Origin: Sphingobacterium arenae
Lineage (GTDB): Bacteria > Bacteroidota > Bacteroidia > Sphingobacteriales > Sphingobacteriaceae
Direction: 5' to 3'
NCBI RefSeq assembly: GCF_014692505.1
Contig: NZ_JACNYK010000006.1
Span: forward strand, 1-64,000
DNA length: 64,000 nucleotides
Part shown: positions 9,705 through 19,879 of the stretch, piece after piece
Layout of the letters: every line of letters begins with the position of its first letter
How positions within the stretch are numbered: the first letter of the stretch is position 1
The notes under the pieces: generated by a model
Seen by the model: the letters and a program-made list of their open reading frames with translations, nothing else
Database searches by the model: none
What the model was told of the DNA's origin: nothing
Made by a program: the position numbers and the translations under genes

Positions 9705-10826
9705 ATGAATAAAAAAATAGCAACCCTCGTGCTTTTGACTTTTCTGGCACTCTTTAATTTTTCAACAGTAGTGGCTCAAAATGCATATAAAAAGCCGGCA
9801 TTGGAAAACAAGGATTCCTGGTCTATGATTATGATCCCTGATATTCAGAATTATGTAAAATGGGGCCGCAATCAGCCTATCTTAGAACTCATGACGGCAT
9901 GGATTGAGGAGAATTTAGACACGCTCAATATCCGCATGGTGGTATGTGTAGGCGATTTAGTACAGACGAATGAAAAGATAACAAAAGACTATGATGGAAA
10001 TCAATCCACCCAAAAGCAATGGGAAGCATCAGCAGGCTCTTTTGATCGCCTAGATGGAAAAGTTCCTTATATGATGGCAACCGGAAATCACGATTATAGC
10101 GTAGATCGCGAAGGAAACCGTACCTCACGTTATAATGAATTTTTTCATGTAGATAAGAACTTTTTAAATGGGAAATATTTAGTACAAAACGCGCGAGATG
10201 AGCAAGATCAACAGACTTTAGCAAATTCGGTCTACGAATTAAAGGATCTAAACGGTAAAGACTATTTATTTATGACGGTCGAGTTCGCGCCTCGAGATAC
10301 GATCATTACTTGGGCTAAAAATGTCGCTGCGATGGAGCAGTATAAAGATCATCGTATCGTGTTGTTGACCCATAGTTATTTGAGCCCTAAGGATGAATTA
10401 GGGGACAAGCCGAGCACCTGGCTTTTATGGGAACCCTATCAAGTTGATGGAAAAATATTAAAATCCAGGGGCATTACGCTTCCCTCCGCGAACAATGGAA
10501 AGCAAATCTGGGAGAAATTAGTGAAGCCTGCAGGAAATATAGAGATGGTGCTTAGCGGACATTATTCTGGGGAAGGTTATAAAGAAGGCATAAATGATCA
10601 GGGAAAATCTGTTCATCAAATTTTGTTCGATGCGCAAGCCATGGGCGGAGGCGGACGTAGCGGAAATGGTGGTGACGGCTGGTTAAGGATTCTGGAATTT
10701 TTTCCAGACAACAAAACGGTTAGCGTTCGGACTTTCTCGCCTTTGTTTGGCGCTTCGCCAACCACGCAGGGGCATGCCTGGAAAACGGATAAAAGAAATG
10801 CGTATAAAGTCGTGTTTAGTGAATAA
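9705..10826 (+). CDS. Exported calcineurin-like metallophosphoesterase
   Basis: A 373-residue phosphoesterase with a signal peptide ending in VVAQ (about residue 25). Metal-binding motifs of the PF00149 fold can be seen: PDIQNY (D46, with Gln where many members have His), VGDLVQTN (D84), GNHDY (N128, H129), LTHSYL (H223) and SGHYSGEG (H286). The D-x-Q form is found in secreted members with a PDTQNY motif. It probably hydrolyses a phosphomonoester or phosphodiester in the periplasm. It is the last gene of the SusC/SusD unit. The substrate is not known, and no other enzyme of this unit helps to define it. Confidence 0.88.
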   Translation: MNKKIATLVLLTFLALFNFSTVVAQNAYKKPALENKDSWSMIMIPDIQNYVKWGRNQPILELMTAWIEENLDTLNIRMVVCVGDLVQTNEKITKDYDGNQSTQKQWEASAGSFDRLDGKVPYMMATGNHDYSVDREGNRTSRYNEFFHVDKNFLNGKYLVQNARDEQDQQTLANSVYELKDLNGKDYLFMTVEFAPRDTIITWAKNVAAMEQYKDHRIVLLTHSYLSPKDELGDKPSTWLLWEPYQVDGKILKSRGITLPSANNGKQIWEKLVKPAGNIEMVLSGHYSGEGYKEGINDQGKSVHQILFDAQAMGGGGRSGNGGDGWLRILEFFPDNKTVSVRTFSPLFGASPTTQGHAWKTDKRNAYKVVFSE

Positions 10827-10982
10827 GTTTTCTCGTCGTTGAAGGAGGGCTTATAAGGTAAAATGAGTGGTCAGAGCAGTTGCTTTGTGCATCGTTTTAT
10901 TCTTTCTACTTTTTAATGTACATTTGAGGTGAACTTAATATTTTGATAACATCTTTATAATAACGTATTTATTCGTTTTACA

Positions 10983-10990
10983 TATGTTTG
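10983..10990 (+). promoter_or_regulatory. TAnnTTTG promoter element before the ECF sigma gene
   Basis: TATGTTTG matches the Bacteroidota -7 consensus. It lies 23 bases before the TTG at 11013 and 47 before the TTG at 11037. It supports a transcript beginning near 10997 for the sigma-anti-sigma-SusC/SusD locus. The 186-base gap before it shows no gene. Confidence 0.5.
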
Positions 10991-11012
10991 CAGCATAAAA
11001 AGTAATCCCTGT

Positions 11013-11639
11013 TTGATACGTGAACGCATTAAAGCCTTGAACTTGAAACCGCTCATCCATAACGAGAAAGAGATTTTAAATAGACTTGCTGAAGGGGATC
11101 AACGAGCCTTTACGATGATTTTTGACGCCTATTATCAGCTTCTTGGCGCTTATGTCTATAAAATTACGGAATCCAAAGAAGCGGCAGAAGAAATTGTACA
11201 AGAGGTATTCATCAAAGTATGGGAGAAGCGAGAAATAGTAGGTAATATAGATAGCTTTAAAGCATATCTTTTCATCTTATCGAAGAATAAAACAGTAGAT
11301 CATCTTCGAGCAATAGCCAAAAAACGTGTACAGCAACTTGCTGTTTTTCAACAGATGAAAGAGGAAAGTTACGTGATGGATAGCGCCTCTCCTTTAGAAG
11401 AATACAACATAATTATTGAAAAAGCCGTTTCCAGATTACCTCCACAACAACAGAAAGTCTACCATTTAAGCCGGTATGAAAAATTGAAATATGAGGAAAT
11501 TGCCCTCCATATGGGCATCTCCAAAGAAACGGTTAAGAAACACATGCAACTGGCGTTGGCTTTTCTAAAACAACAGGTAAAGTTGCAAATTCAAAATATG
11601 AATTTAGGCCTGCTCTTTATGGCTTTGATTTATTTCTAA
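11013..11639 (+). CDS. ECF (FecI-like) RNA polymerase sigma factor
   Basis: A sigma-70 family regulator of up to 208 residues. Region 2 is seen in AFTMIFDAYYQLLGAYVYKI ... EIVQEVFIKVWEKRE, and region 4 in LPPQQQKVYHLSRYEKLKYEEIALHMGISKETVKKHM. The start is uncertain because no ATG is available: TTG at 11013 or 11037 are candidates, both downstream of the promoter element. The C-terminus ends in a hydrophobic tail (LGLLFMALIYF), as often seen in Bacteroidota FecI-like factors. The gene precedes fecR and an STN-type susC, the classic arrangement for ligand-dependent induction of a SusC/SusD locus. Confidence 0.9.
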   Translation: MIRERIKALNLKPLIHNEKEILNRLAEGDQRAFTMIFDAYYQLLGAYVYKITESKEAAEEIVQEVFIKVWEKREIVGNIDSFKAYLFILSKNKTVDHLRAIAKKRVQQLAVFQQMKEESYVMDSASPLEEYNIIIEKAVSRLPPQQQKVYHLSRYEKLKYEEIALHMGISKETVKKHMQLALAFLKQQVKLQIQNMNLGLLFMALIYF

Positions 11640-11719
11640 TTTTTTTCATTTCCCATTACCCCTTTTTTCCTAATCTATCGTCTTTATATAAATTGTGAAG
11701 CTCATTTGCCTAATAAAGA

Positions 11720-12967
11720 ATGGACAAAGAACGGATTAACTATCTATTTGGGAAATATGTTGATAAAACCGCAAGCCTGAGTGAAAGGGATGAGCTGATG
11801 CAGTATATTCATTCGGCACCAGAGGAGGAGATCGTGTCTTTATTGGAAGAAGCATACCAATTTCCGGACCTTGATGAAGAAATGTTTACGACGGTTCAAA
11901 GGACAAAGATGTTAGGCGCTATTCTGCCCGACTATAATCCGGCGTCTTTTGCGCCAGAACCAAAGAGAACGTTCTTTTCAAAAAGTAGGGTGTTGAAATT
12001 CACCACAATTGCTGCGTTACTATTGGTAACATTGACTATTGGTTTCCTATTTTATAAAGATCGGGCGAAATCGCGTGATGCAGATTTGGTTCAGCAAACG
12101 TTGAGCGAAGACATATTGCCGGGCGAGAATAAGGCGACATTAAGATTAGCAAATGGGGAGATGATCTCGTTAAATGACATCCCTACAGGAAATGTTGTCG
12201 AACAACAGGGGGTTGTGGTTACCAAAACAGAAGATGGACAGTTGTTGTATCAGGTATATGCTACCGACAACAACGCACAGTCGGCGGGTGAAATAGAACC
12301 AACTTATCATATCATAACAACGCCGAAAGGAGGGCAGTATCAGGTGTTATTACCGGATGGCACCAAAGTTTGGCTCAATGCGGCCTCTTCCTTGAAGTAC
12401 CCGCCTGTATTTTCTAAAACAGAAAGGCGCGTTGAATTAACGGGAGAGGGTTACTTTGAGGTGGCTCCAAATATGTTGTCACCCTTTATTGTCCAGACGC
12501 AAAATCAATCTGTGAAAGTACTGGGCACGCATTTTAATATTAATGCCTATCAAGATACCCGAAAAACTAGCACAACACTCTTAGAAGGTAGTGTGATGAT
12601 CGATTATAGCAACAGCGAGAAACGGACTTCTCGGATATTGAAGCCTGGCGAACAGGCGGTATTGAATGGACAGCATAGGCTAGCGGTTAAAAAAGTAGAT
12701 CTGTCAAATGCTGTTGCTTGGAAAAACGGACTTTTCTATTTCGAAAATACACCGGTAGAACAAGTATTAGCCGAGTTTGCACGCTGGTATAATTTCGATT
12801 TTGAGTTTGAAGACGATGTGCCTGCTATCAATCTATGGGGACGTGTCTATCGAAATGTAAATGCCGCAGAAGCACTGGAAATTCTAGATTATTTTAATCT
12901 GAAATATCGATTAATAAAAGACGCTAAGCAGAAATCGAAATGGAAAATAGTCGTCTCAAACCTATAA
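11720..12967 (+). CDS. FecR-family anti-sigma factor
   Basis: A 415-residue inner-membrane regulator. A cytoplasmic N-terminal part (about 1-88) would hold the sigma factor. One transmembrane helix (about 91-111) follows, then the periplasmic FecR domain (TTPKGGQYQVLLPDGTKVWLNA ... ELTGEGYFEVA) and a C-terminal DUF4974-like domain (ENTPVEQVLAEFARWYNFDFEF). It receives the signal from the STN domain of the next gene's SusC and releases the upstream sigma factor. It lies 80 bases after the sigma gene on the same strand. Confidence 0.92.
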   Translation: MDKERINYLFGKYVDKTASLSERDELMQYIHSAPEEEIVSLLEEAYQFPDLDEEMFTTVQRTKMLGAILPDYNPASFAPEPKRTFFSKSRVLKFTTIAALLLVTLTIGFLFYKDRAKSRDADLVQQTLSEDILPGENKATLRLANGEMISLNDIPTGNVVEQQGVVVTKTEDGQLLYQVYATDNNAQSAGEIEPTYHIITTPKGGQYQVLLPDGTKVWLNAASSLKYPPVFSKTERRVELTGEGYFEVAPNMLSPFIVQTQNQSVKVLGTHFNINAYQDTRKTSTTLLEGSVMIDYSNSEKRTSRILKPGEQAVLNGQHRLAVKKVDLSNAVAWKNGLFYFENTPVEQVLAEFARWYNFDFEFEDDVPAINLWGRVYRNVNAAEALEILDYFNLKYRLIKDAKQKSKWKIVVSNL

Positions 12968-12996
12968 ACGATAACAATCAATTAAATTATAAATTT

Positions 12997-13035
12997 ATGG
13001 AGAAGTATTATCCGAAAATTCCCGAAGGTTACTAG
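12997..13035 (+). other. 12-codon ORF between fecR and susC
   Basis: ATG at 12997 opens MEKYYPKIPEGY followed by TAG. It lies directly before the hairpin at 13047-13070. Its M-x-K-x-Y opening resembles the N-terminus MYKNYD of the other STN-type SusC in this window, so it could be a leader peptide or a detached remnant of a long SusC N-terminus. No evidence of translation. Confidence 0.25.
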
Positions 13036-13046
13036 CGAAATGAAAA

Positions 13047-13070
13047 AGTCTCTCATGGGTGTGAGAGACT
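13047..13070 (+). promoter_or_regulatory. Perfect hairpin in the fecR-susC gap
   Basis: AGTCTCTCA (13047-13055) and TGAGAGACT (13062-13070) form a perfect 9-bp stem with a 6-base loop. No T-run follows, so it is not a simple terminator. A hairpin also occurs in the other fecR-susC gap (57936-57960). It may mark a processing, stability or attenuation site that separates regulator from transporter expression. Confidence 0.55.
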
Positions 13071-13137
13071 CTAGAGTAAAAAGCTTACGAATATTATTGC
13101 GAACATATTCAGTATTAACTTTTAATATAACAAAATT

Positions 13138-16100
13138 AATGAAATTAAATTCATTTTCCACAGTTAAATTAAAGCTGTGGTTTACCACCGTATTACAGAA
13201 AGTGAACGGTCTCCGTTGTAATGCGTTGCATGTCAGTTTTTTATTTATTTGGGTGGGCGTTACGTTTTCGCCAGCAAATGCCACCGTACATGCCCAGCAG
13301 ATAACACTGCATGTCAAAAACACACCATTGGGAGATGTGTTTAAATCCATCATGAAACAAAGCGATTATGTTTTTATTTACAATAGCCCGAAAATTAACA
13401 AAACGCGCGTCAGTGTAGATATCGAACACAGCATGATTACCCATGTATTAGCCGAATGTTTTAAGGACGTGCCCTTTACGTACAAGGTGGTGAAAAAGAA
13501 TATTCTGGTAAAGGAAAAAGAAGAACCCGTTTCGAAACCGAAAAGCGTCGTTGTTCAACAGCAAGTAAGAGTAAACGGTTTAGTTGTTGACTCGCTGGGA
13601 TCACCACTTTCTGGCGTCTCTGTAGCCGTGAAAAATAAGAGTAACGTAGGAACGACAACCGACTTAAATGGGCGTTATGTTTTGGAAGTAAGCAGCGATG
13701 CGATCTTGGTTTTCAGTATGGTGGGATTTGACAGCCAAGAAATTGCCGTGAAAGGTAAATCTGTTGTGGATGTCGCATTGAACTATGCGACCAGTGGTTT
13801 GGAAGATGTTGTTGTCGTTGCATTTGGAACGCAGAAGAAGAAAGAGGTCGTCGGTGCAATCACGACGATCAACCCGGGAGAGCTACGGGTTCCGTCCAGC
13901 AACCTTTCCACAGCATTGGCTGGGCGTCTGGCAGGTGTCGTCGCTTATCAGCGAAGCGGTGAACCTGGCGCAGATGACGCTGATTTCTTTATACGAGGTG
14001 TAACGACCTTTGGGTACAAACAGAATCCCTTAATCTTGATCGATGGGGTCGAGATGACCAGCCGCGATTTGTCTCGTATGCAGGTAGATGATATCGCGAA
14101 CTTCTCCATATTGAAGGACGCCGCCGCAACCGCTTTATACGGCGCGCGGGGCGCAAATGGTGTTATATTAATTAGTACCAAAGAAGGGGTGGAAGGCAGG
14201 ACATCGATCGCTGTTCGTCTGGAAAACTCCATTTCAGCACCGACCAGTACGGTTGATCTAGTGGATAACATCACCTATATGCGCATGAACAACGAGGCCG
14301 TGCTGACCCGTAACCCCCTTGGCGATGTGCCATATTCCCCCGCTAAAATTGACAATACGATAGCTGGCGCAAATCCATATGTCTATCCCAATAACGATTG
14401 GTTGAATATGTTGTTTAAGGATCATACCATGAACAGGAGAGCAAACCTGAACGTGACGGGGGGCGGAAAAAATGCCCGTTACTATATCGCGGCAACTTAC
14501 AATCACGATAACGGGATCATGAATGTGGATAAACGAAATAACTTTAATAATAATATCAGCTTAAAAAGTTACCAGCTTCGTTCGAATGTCAATGTCAATC
14601 TTACTAAATCTACCGAAGTGGGCGTAAGACTCTACGGAACGTTTGATGATTACCTAGGGCCAAAGGAATCCGGTTCGCATTATTATCGGTTAGCGATGCG
14701 AACCGATCCGGTTTCTTTTCCCGCCTATTTTCCAGCGAATGACCAGTATCAGTATGTCAACCACATTCTTTTTGGTAACTCCAGTGATGCCTTAATGGTA
14801 AATCCCTATGCGCGACTCGTCAGTGGTTACCGGGATTACAGCCGGAGCACGATGTTGGCACAATTTGAATTGAAACAGGATCTATCGTTTATCACGGAAG
14901 GGCTCAAGCTACAGGGTATGTTCAATGTATCGCGTTATGCTTATTCCACGACAAGACGATCATACAGTCCTTTTTATTACGATGTGGGTTCCTACGATAG
15001 ATTGACCAATGCGTTTACCTTGACTGATGCGTTGAACCCAGATTCCGGAACGGAATATTTAGATTATATGCAAAGTATTCCCGATGTTACCGCAACGACC
15101 TATATTCAAGGTACAGCAACCTATAATCGCACATTTAACAAACATGGTATCAGCGGATTGCTCGTGTTTTTGATGCAGAACAAGTTCCAGAATGAAGGCG
15201 TTAAAGATCCCGAGGTAGACTATACCTTACAAACCTCCTTGCCAAGCCGAAATTTAGGGCTTTCCGGACGGATGACCTATTCTTTTGATGAACGCTATTT
15301 TGCCGAGTTCAACTTTGGCTATAACGGCTCCGAACGATTCCATGCAGACAGACGCTTTGGTTTTTTTCCCTCTGCCGGTTTGGCCTGGCAGGTGTCCAAC
15401 GAGAAGTTTTGGGAGCCGCTCTCCCAAACCATCACGAACTTGAAATTTCGGGGCAGTTATGGCCTGATCGGGAATGATGCTATAGGCAGTGCCAGTGACC
15501 GATTTTTTTATCTGTCGGAAGTTGATCTGAACAATCCGGGGCGAGGGACGGTATTTGGACTCGAAAATCTCTATCGAAGAGATGGTGTATTGGTTAAACG
15601 ATATGCCAACGCAGCTATCGGCTGGGAGAAATCATACAAAGCCAATATTGGTTTTGATATGGGGTTGTTTCATAATATGAACGTCATCGTCGATTACTGG
15701 AAAGAGCGTAGAACCGATATCCTGATGACACGTTCTTTTATCCCGACATCGATGGGGCTGGCAGCAGATGCTATACCCCGGGCCAATGTTGGAAAAGCGG
15801 AAGGATCGGGGATTGATTTTTCTGTAGACTATTCTCAAAATATAGGCAGCGATTTTTGGATACAGGGACGAGCTAACTTTACCTATGCTTCCAGTAATTT
15901 TCTGGCCTACGAAGAGCCGGTGTATGACAACGAACCTTGGAAGTCTCGCGTAGGATACCCTATTAAACAGAAATGGGGCTATATCGCCGAGCGCCTGTTT
16001 ATTGATGATCAGGAAGTGTATAATTCGCCGAGCCAAAATTTTGGAGAACCGGTGATGGCAGGCGATATCAAATACCGCGACGTTAATGGCGATGGACGGA

Positions 16101-16642
16101 TCACCTCGTTGGATCAGGTACCGATAGGTTATCCAGAAACACCAGAGATTGTTTACGGATTTGGAACATCATTAGGATATAAAAACTTCGACTTTTCCGT
16201 GTTTTTTCAAGGATTGGCACGTGAATCCTTTTGGTTAGATATCGAATCTACTTCTCCATTCCGCGTGGGTCAAAATAGCGGGGAGCAGCTAAAGACCCAT
16301 GTTTTGCAGGCCTATGCTGATGATTATTGGTCGGAGGATAATCCAGATCCCTATGCCTTATGGCCACGTCTAAGCACGGGTTTACACCCCAATACCAACC
16401 AAACGAGTACCTGGTTTATGCGAAACGGAGCTTTCTTGCGTCTCAAAAATGCAGAAATTGGCTATACATTACCACGACGGATTACCGATCGGGTAAAACT
16501 AACCAAGGCTAGGTTTTATTTGAGCGGCACCAACTTATTGGTGTGGAGCGGTTTTAAAATGTGGGATGTGGAAATGGCAGGAGACGGTTTGGGCTATCCC
16601 GTTCAGCGGGTAGTTAATATGGGTGTCCAAATTTCTCTTTAA
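13138..16642 (+). CDS. SusC-type TonB-dependent transporter with N-terminal STN signalling domain
   Basis: About 1168 residues from ATG 13138. An upstream in-frame ATG at 13040 would give 1200, but its first codons lie inside the hairpin at 13047-13070, so the downstream start is preferred. A signal peptide ends near ATVHAQQ. The STN domain follows (ITLHVKNTPLGDVFKSIM ... DVPFTYKVVKKNILVKE), then a carboxypeptidase-regulatory-like domain and the plug (LEDVVVVAFGTQKKKEVVGAI; ATALYGARGANGVILISTK), then the barrel. The STN domain can contact the FecR protein encoded just upstream. This protein is the expected signal input and the importer of the 11-26 kb locus. It is 73 bases from susD. Confidence 0.94.
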
Positions 16643-16660
16643 TGTCCAAAAGTATTCAGT

Positions 16661-16708
16661 CATGAAACCATCATGATTTTTCAGACTTCATCACCTTTTA
16701 AAAAAATA
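16661..16708 (+). repeat. Intergenic element with MKPS mini-ORF, copy A
   Basis: Between susC and susD. CATGAAACCATCAT (16661-16674) and, further on, ATCACCTTTTAAAAAAATA (16690-16708) both recur at 24131-24212. The first block reads ATG AAA CCA TCA TGA, a four-codon ORF. TGAT (16674-16677) can pair with ATCA (16690-16693). Function unknown. Confidence 0.5.
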
Positions 16709-16715
16709 TATAAAG

Positions 16716-18638
16716 ATGAAAAAAATCAAACTATATATTATTATACTCTTATTAGGAACGGCCTCTTCCTGTAATTATCTGGATATGATACCAGATAATA
16801 TTTCGACGGTCGAACATGCCTTTGCGTTACGCAACGAGGCGGAGAAGTATTTATTTACCTGTTATTCCTACCTGCCCGATCTGGGTGTCCAGAATTATAA
16901 CCCCGCATTGTTGAGCGGTGATGAGGTTTGGTTTTTCTATCCGTATACGACAGCCTTTTACGGTACGCCGCCCGATGTGTGGGAAGTAGCACGCGGGAAC
17001 CAGAACATAGCCAACCCTTATCTGAATTATTGGGATGGTACGAATGGTGGAAAAAGTATGTGGCGTGCCATTCGGGACTGTAATATCTTTTTGGAAAATA
17101 TCCAGCAAGTACCGGATATGGATGATACGGAAAAAGACAGGTGGATTGGCGAAGTGAAATTTTTAAAGGCTTATTACCATTGGTTTCTGCTTCGTATGTA
17201 TGGCCCTATTCCCATTACGGACGTTAATCTGCCGATATCGGCTACACCCGAGGAAGCACAGGTTTTTCGGGATCCTGTCGACGATGTATTTAATTATGTC
17301 GTCCATCTGCTGGACGAGGCGGCGGTTACGCTTCCGATAACCATTGTGGACCAGGTGAATGAGATGGGGCGAATCACAAAACCCATTGCCTTGGCGCTGA
17401 AAGCCAGAGTATTGGTGACGGCTGCCAGTCCCTTGTTTAACGGTAATCCGGATTATGCGAATTTTGTAGATAAAAGAGGCGTGCATCTATTTAATTCCGT
17501 CAATGACCCTGAAAAATGGGAGAAAGCCGCCCAGGCGTGTATCGATGCGATCAATATGATCCACGATAACGGGAATCAGCTGCATTACTTTAATCCAACG
17601 GTGAACACTTACAATCTTGGCCCAGAGCTACAGACACAGATGGATATACGGGCAGCCGTGACGGAAAAATGGAATTCCGAAATTATCTGGGGATTGAACA
17701 ATAGTATGGTCAATTGGATTCAGCGGTATGCACAGCCTTTTATTGATCCAGTCTCTGTCATGACCAATGGAAGTTCACGGCCTAAAGGACAATGGGCGCC
17801 GCCACTGAAGATTGCAGAAATGTTCTATACCAGGAATGGTTTGCCCATCGATGAAGATCTTTCTTGGGATTATGCAAACCGATACGAGACGCAGGAAGCC
17901 GAGGAAGAGGATAAATACTACATTAAGCCTTATTATACAACAGCAAAGCTGAATTTCTACCGCGAACCCCGTTTCTATGCCGACTTGGGATTCGATGGAG
18001 GCGTATGGTGGGGAAATGGAAACTACAATCAGGATGCAGCTTGGCACCTGGAAGGAAAAAGTGGGCAGCTTGCGGGTAAAAGACGGGCAGACGAGCACTC
18101 GATCACAGGCTATTACGCCAAGAAACTGATTGATTACCGTAGTGTTTTGCAGACGAGCGGTGTTTATTCTGTACAGCAATATCCTTTTCCCGAAATCCGA
18201 TTATCGGATCTCTACCTGTATTGTTCAGAATCGCTGAACGAAGCGTATGGCCCCACACCAGAAGCCTATCTTTGGATCAATCTGGTTCGTAGACGAGCCG
18301 GAATCCCCGATGTGGAAGAATCTTGGACGTTGTCCGCCGCAAAAACGCCGGGCAAACACTTGACAAAAGAAGGGCTCCGGGAGATTATCCGGCAGGAGCG
18401 GCTCATCGAAATGGCATTTGAGGGAACACGCTATTGGGATCTATTGCGCTGGAAAAGGGCAGAAGTGGTGCTCAGTGAGCAGATTAAGGGTTGGGATGTT
18501 TCGCAGGTTGAAACAGAACCCTATTACCAGCAAGTCTTGCTTTTCAGCCAATCATTCCGGAAGAAAAACTATTTATGGCCTTTGCGGGAAAGCTCGTTGA
18601 TCATTAATAAAAATCTGGTACAAAACCCCGGTTGGTAG
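16716..18638 (+). CDS. SusD/RagB-family surface lipoprotein
   Basis: A 640-residue lipoprotein with signal MKKIKLYIIILLLGTASSC (lipidated Cys 19). It has typical SusD helices (WIGEVKFLKAYYHWFLLRMYGPIPI) and the C-terminal signature RLIEMAFEGTRYWDLLRWKRAE ... YLWPLRESS ... LVQNPGW. It is longer than many SusD proteins, with a large loop region between about 340 and 480. Partner of the preceding SusC. The next gene follows after 19 bases. Confidence 0.94.
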   Translation: MKKIKLYIIILLLGTASSCNYLDMIPDNISTVEHAFALRNEAEKYLFTCYSYLPDLGVQNYNPALLSGDEVWFFYPYTTAFYGTPPDVWEVARGNQNIANPYLNYWDGTNGGKSMWRAIRDCNIFLENIQQVPDMDDTEKDRWIGEVKFLKAYYHWFLLRMYGPIPITDVNLPISATPEEAQVFRDPVDDVFNYVVHLLDEAAVTLPITIVDQVNEMGRITKPIALALKARVLVTAASPLFNGNPDYANFVDKRGVHLFNSVNDPEKWEKAAQACIDAINMIHDNGNQLHYFNPTVNTYNLGPELQTQMDIRAAVTEKWNSEIIWGLNNSMVNWIQRYAQPFIDPVSVMTNGSSRPKGQWAPPLKIAEMFYTRNGLPIDEDLSWDYANRYETQEAEEEDKYYIKPYYTTAKLNFYREPRFYADLGFDGGVWWGNGNYNQDAAWHLEGKSGQLAGKRRADEHSITGYYAKKLIDYRSVLQTSGVYSVQQYPFPEIRLSDLYLYCSESLNEAYGPTPEAYLWINLVRRRAGIPDVEESWTLSAAKTPGKHLTKEGLREIIRQERLIEMAFEGTRYWDLLRWKRAEVVLSEQIKGWDVSQVETEPYYQQVLLFSQSFRKKNYLWPLRESSLIINKNLVQNPGW

Positions 18639-18657
18639 ACTTTATATTTAATTTGAA

Positions 18658-19869
18658 ATGATAAAGAATATGAAAATTTTAAAAACACGGCATAAAAACA
18701 TCGTCTTGTTACTTTGTGGTGTTCTTTTTATGCTGTCTTCCTGCGATAAGGTTGAATTACGAGGTAATCTGGAGCAAGACGACGTGGCTCCGGGATCGGT
18801 GACCGATGTCTCGTTTGAAGATCTTCCCGGTGCAGCTAAGATAAATTATTCCTTGCCGGACGATCAGGATGTCCTGTATGTGGTTGGGGAGTATAATATT
18901 CGACCAGGGGTAGGCTATAATGTAAAATCGTCTTATTACAGTAATTCGTTGACCGTAGTAGGCTTTGGGACGACAGACGCATACGCCGTAGATCTATATG
19001 TCGTGGATCGCAGTGGAAACCGTTCCGAAAAGACGACCGTTGTGGTAACGCCGCTGCCATCGCCCGTGCAAACCGCTTTTGAAACGTTGGATTATGTGCA
19101 AGGTTTTGGTGGGATCTACCTGACCTTTGAAAATGCGGCGAAAGCAAATCTGGTAACCAATGTCCTGGTCAAAGACGCGCATGGCGAATGGGTGGAGTAT
19201 GATAAATATTATACGGCTTTACCTTCGGGTGCTTATTCTGTCCGGGGCGTAGAAGCGGTGCCTACGACATTTGGCGTGTCTATCTACGACCGGTGGGAAA
19301 ACCGTTCAGACACCTTAATCAGGGAAATTACGCCTATTTATGAGGCAGCATTAAACACCTCGAGGTTTAGATCATTGTCGATTCCCGGCGAGGCGACCAA
19401 TCTATGGAATATAGCGCTCCTATGGGACGGTATCCCTGACAATAATGGCGGTTTTGCAGCAGGAGGATCGTTCCCCAAACATTTTCAATTTGATTTGGGC
19501 GCAAAAACAAAGTTGAGCCGATTTAAATTATGGGGCGTTTACACACAAGACAGGTTTTATTCCAGCGGAAATGTAAGGGAATTTGAGCTCTGGGGAAGTG
19601 ATAATCCGGATCCACAGGGTAGTTATGATGGATGGGAATTGCTTGGAACCTATACCGTGGTAAAGCCTTCCGGCTTACCTGACGGGGAACTATCTGCTGA
19701 TGACAGGGCTATTGCAACTGCCGGAATAGATTTCGACGTATCGCCGGATGCTCCGGCTACGAAATATCTTCGGGTGAATATTCTTTCTACCTTTGGCGCT
19801 CCTCGAAATGCCATTGTCGGTGATGCATGGATTAGGGAATTGAAGCTCTGGGGACAGGAGCAACCCTAA
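18658..19869 (+). CDS. Surface lipoprotein with DUF4959/DUF5126/DUF5000-type domains
   Basis: A 403-residue lipoprotein; the signal ends LFMLSSC (Cys 24). Three beta-sandwich modules can be recognised in order: a DUF4959-like domain (DDVAPGSVTDVSFEDLPGAAKINY, about 35-120), a DUF5126-like domain (AFETLDYVQGFGGIYLTFENAAKANL, about 135-230), and a C-terminal DUF5000/F5-8C-like galactose-binding domain (HFQFDLGAKTKLSRFKLWGV ... YLRVNILSTF ... IRELKLWGQ). Proteins of this architecture follow SusD in Bacteroidota loci and act as extra surface binding proteins. It lies 19 bases after susD and 10 bases before the next lipoprotein gene. The ligand is unknown. Met1 or Met5 may be the start. Confidence 0.85.
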   Translation: MIKNMKILKTRHKNIVLLLCGVLFMLSSCDKVELRGNLEQDDVAPGSVTDVSFEDLPGAAKINYSLPDDQDVLYVVGEYNIRPGVGYNVKSSYYSNSLTVVGFGTTDAYAVDLYVVDRSGNRSEKTTVVVTPLPSPVQTAFETLDYVQGFGGIYLTFENAAKANLVTNVLVKDAHGEWVEYDKYYTALPSGAYSVRGVEAVPTTFGVSIYDRWENRSDTLIREITPIYEAALNTSRFRSLSIPGEATNLWNIALLWDGIPDNNGGFAAGGSFPKHFQFDLGAKTKLSRFKLWGVYTQDRFYSSGNVREFELWGSDNPDPQGSYDGWELLGTYTVVKPSGLPDGELSADDRAIATAGIDFDVSPDAPATKYLRVNILSTFGAPRNAIVGDAWIRELKLWGQEQP

Positions 19870-19879
19870 GGGATATCAT

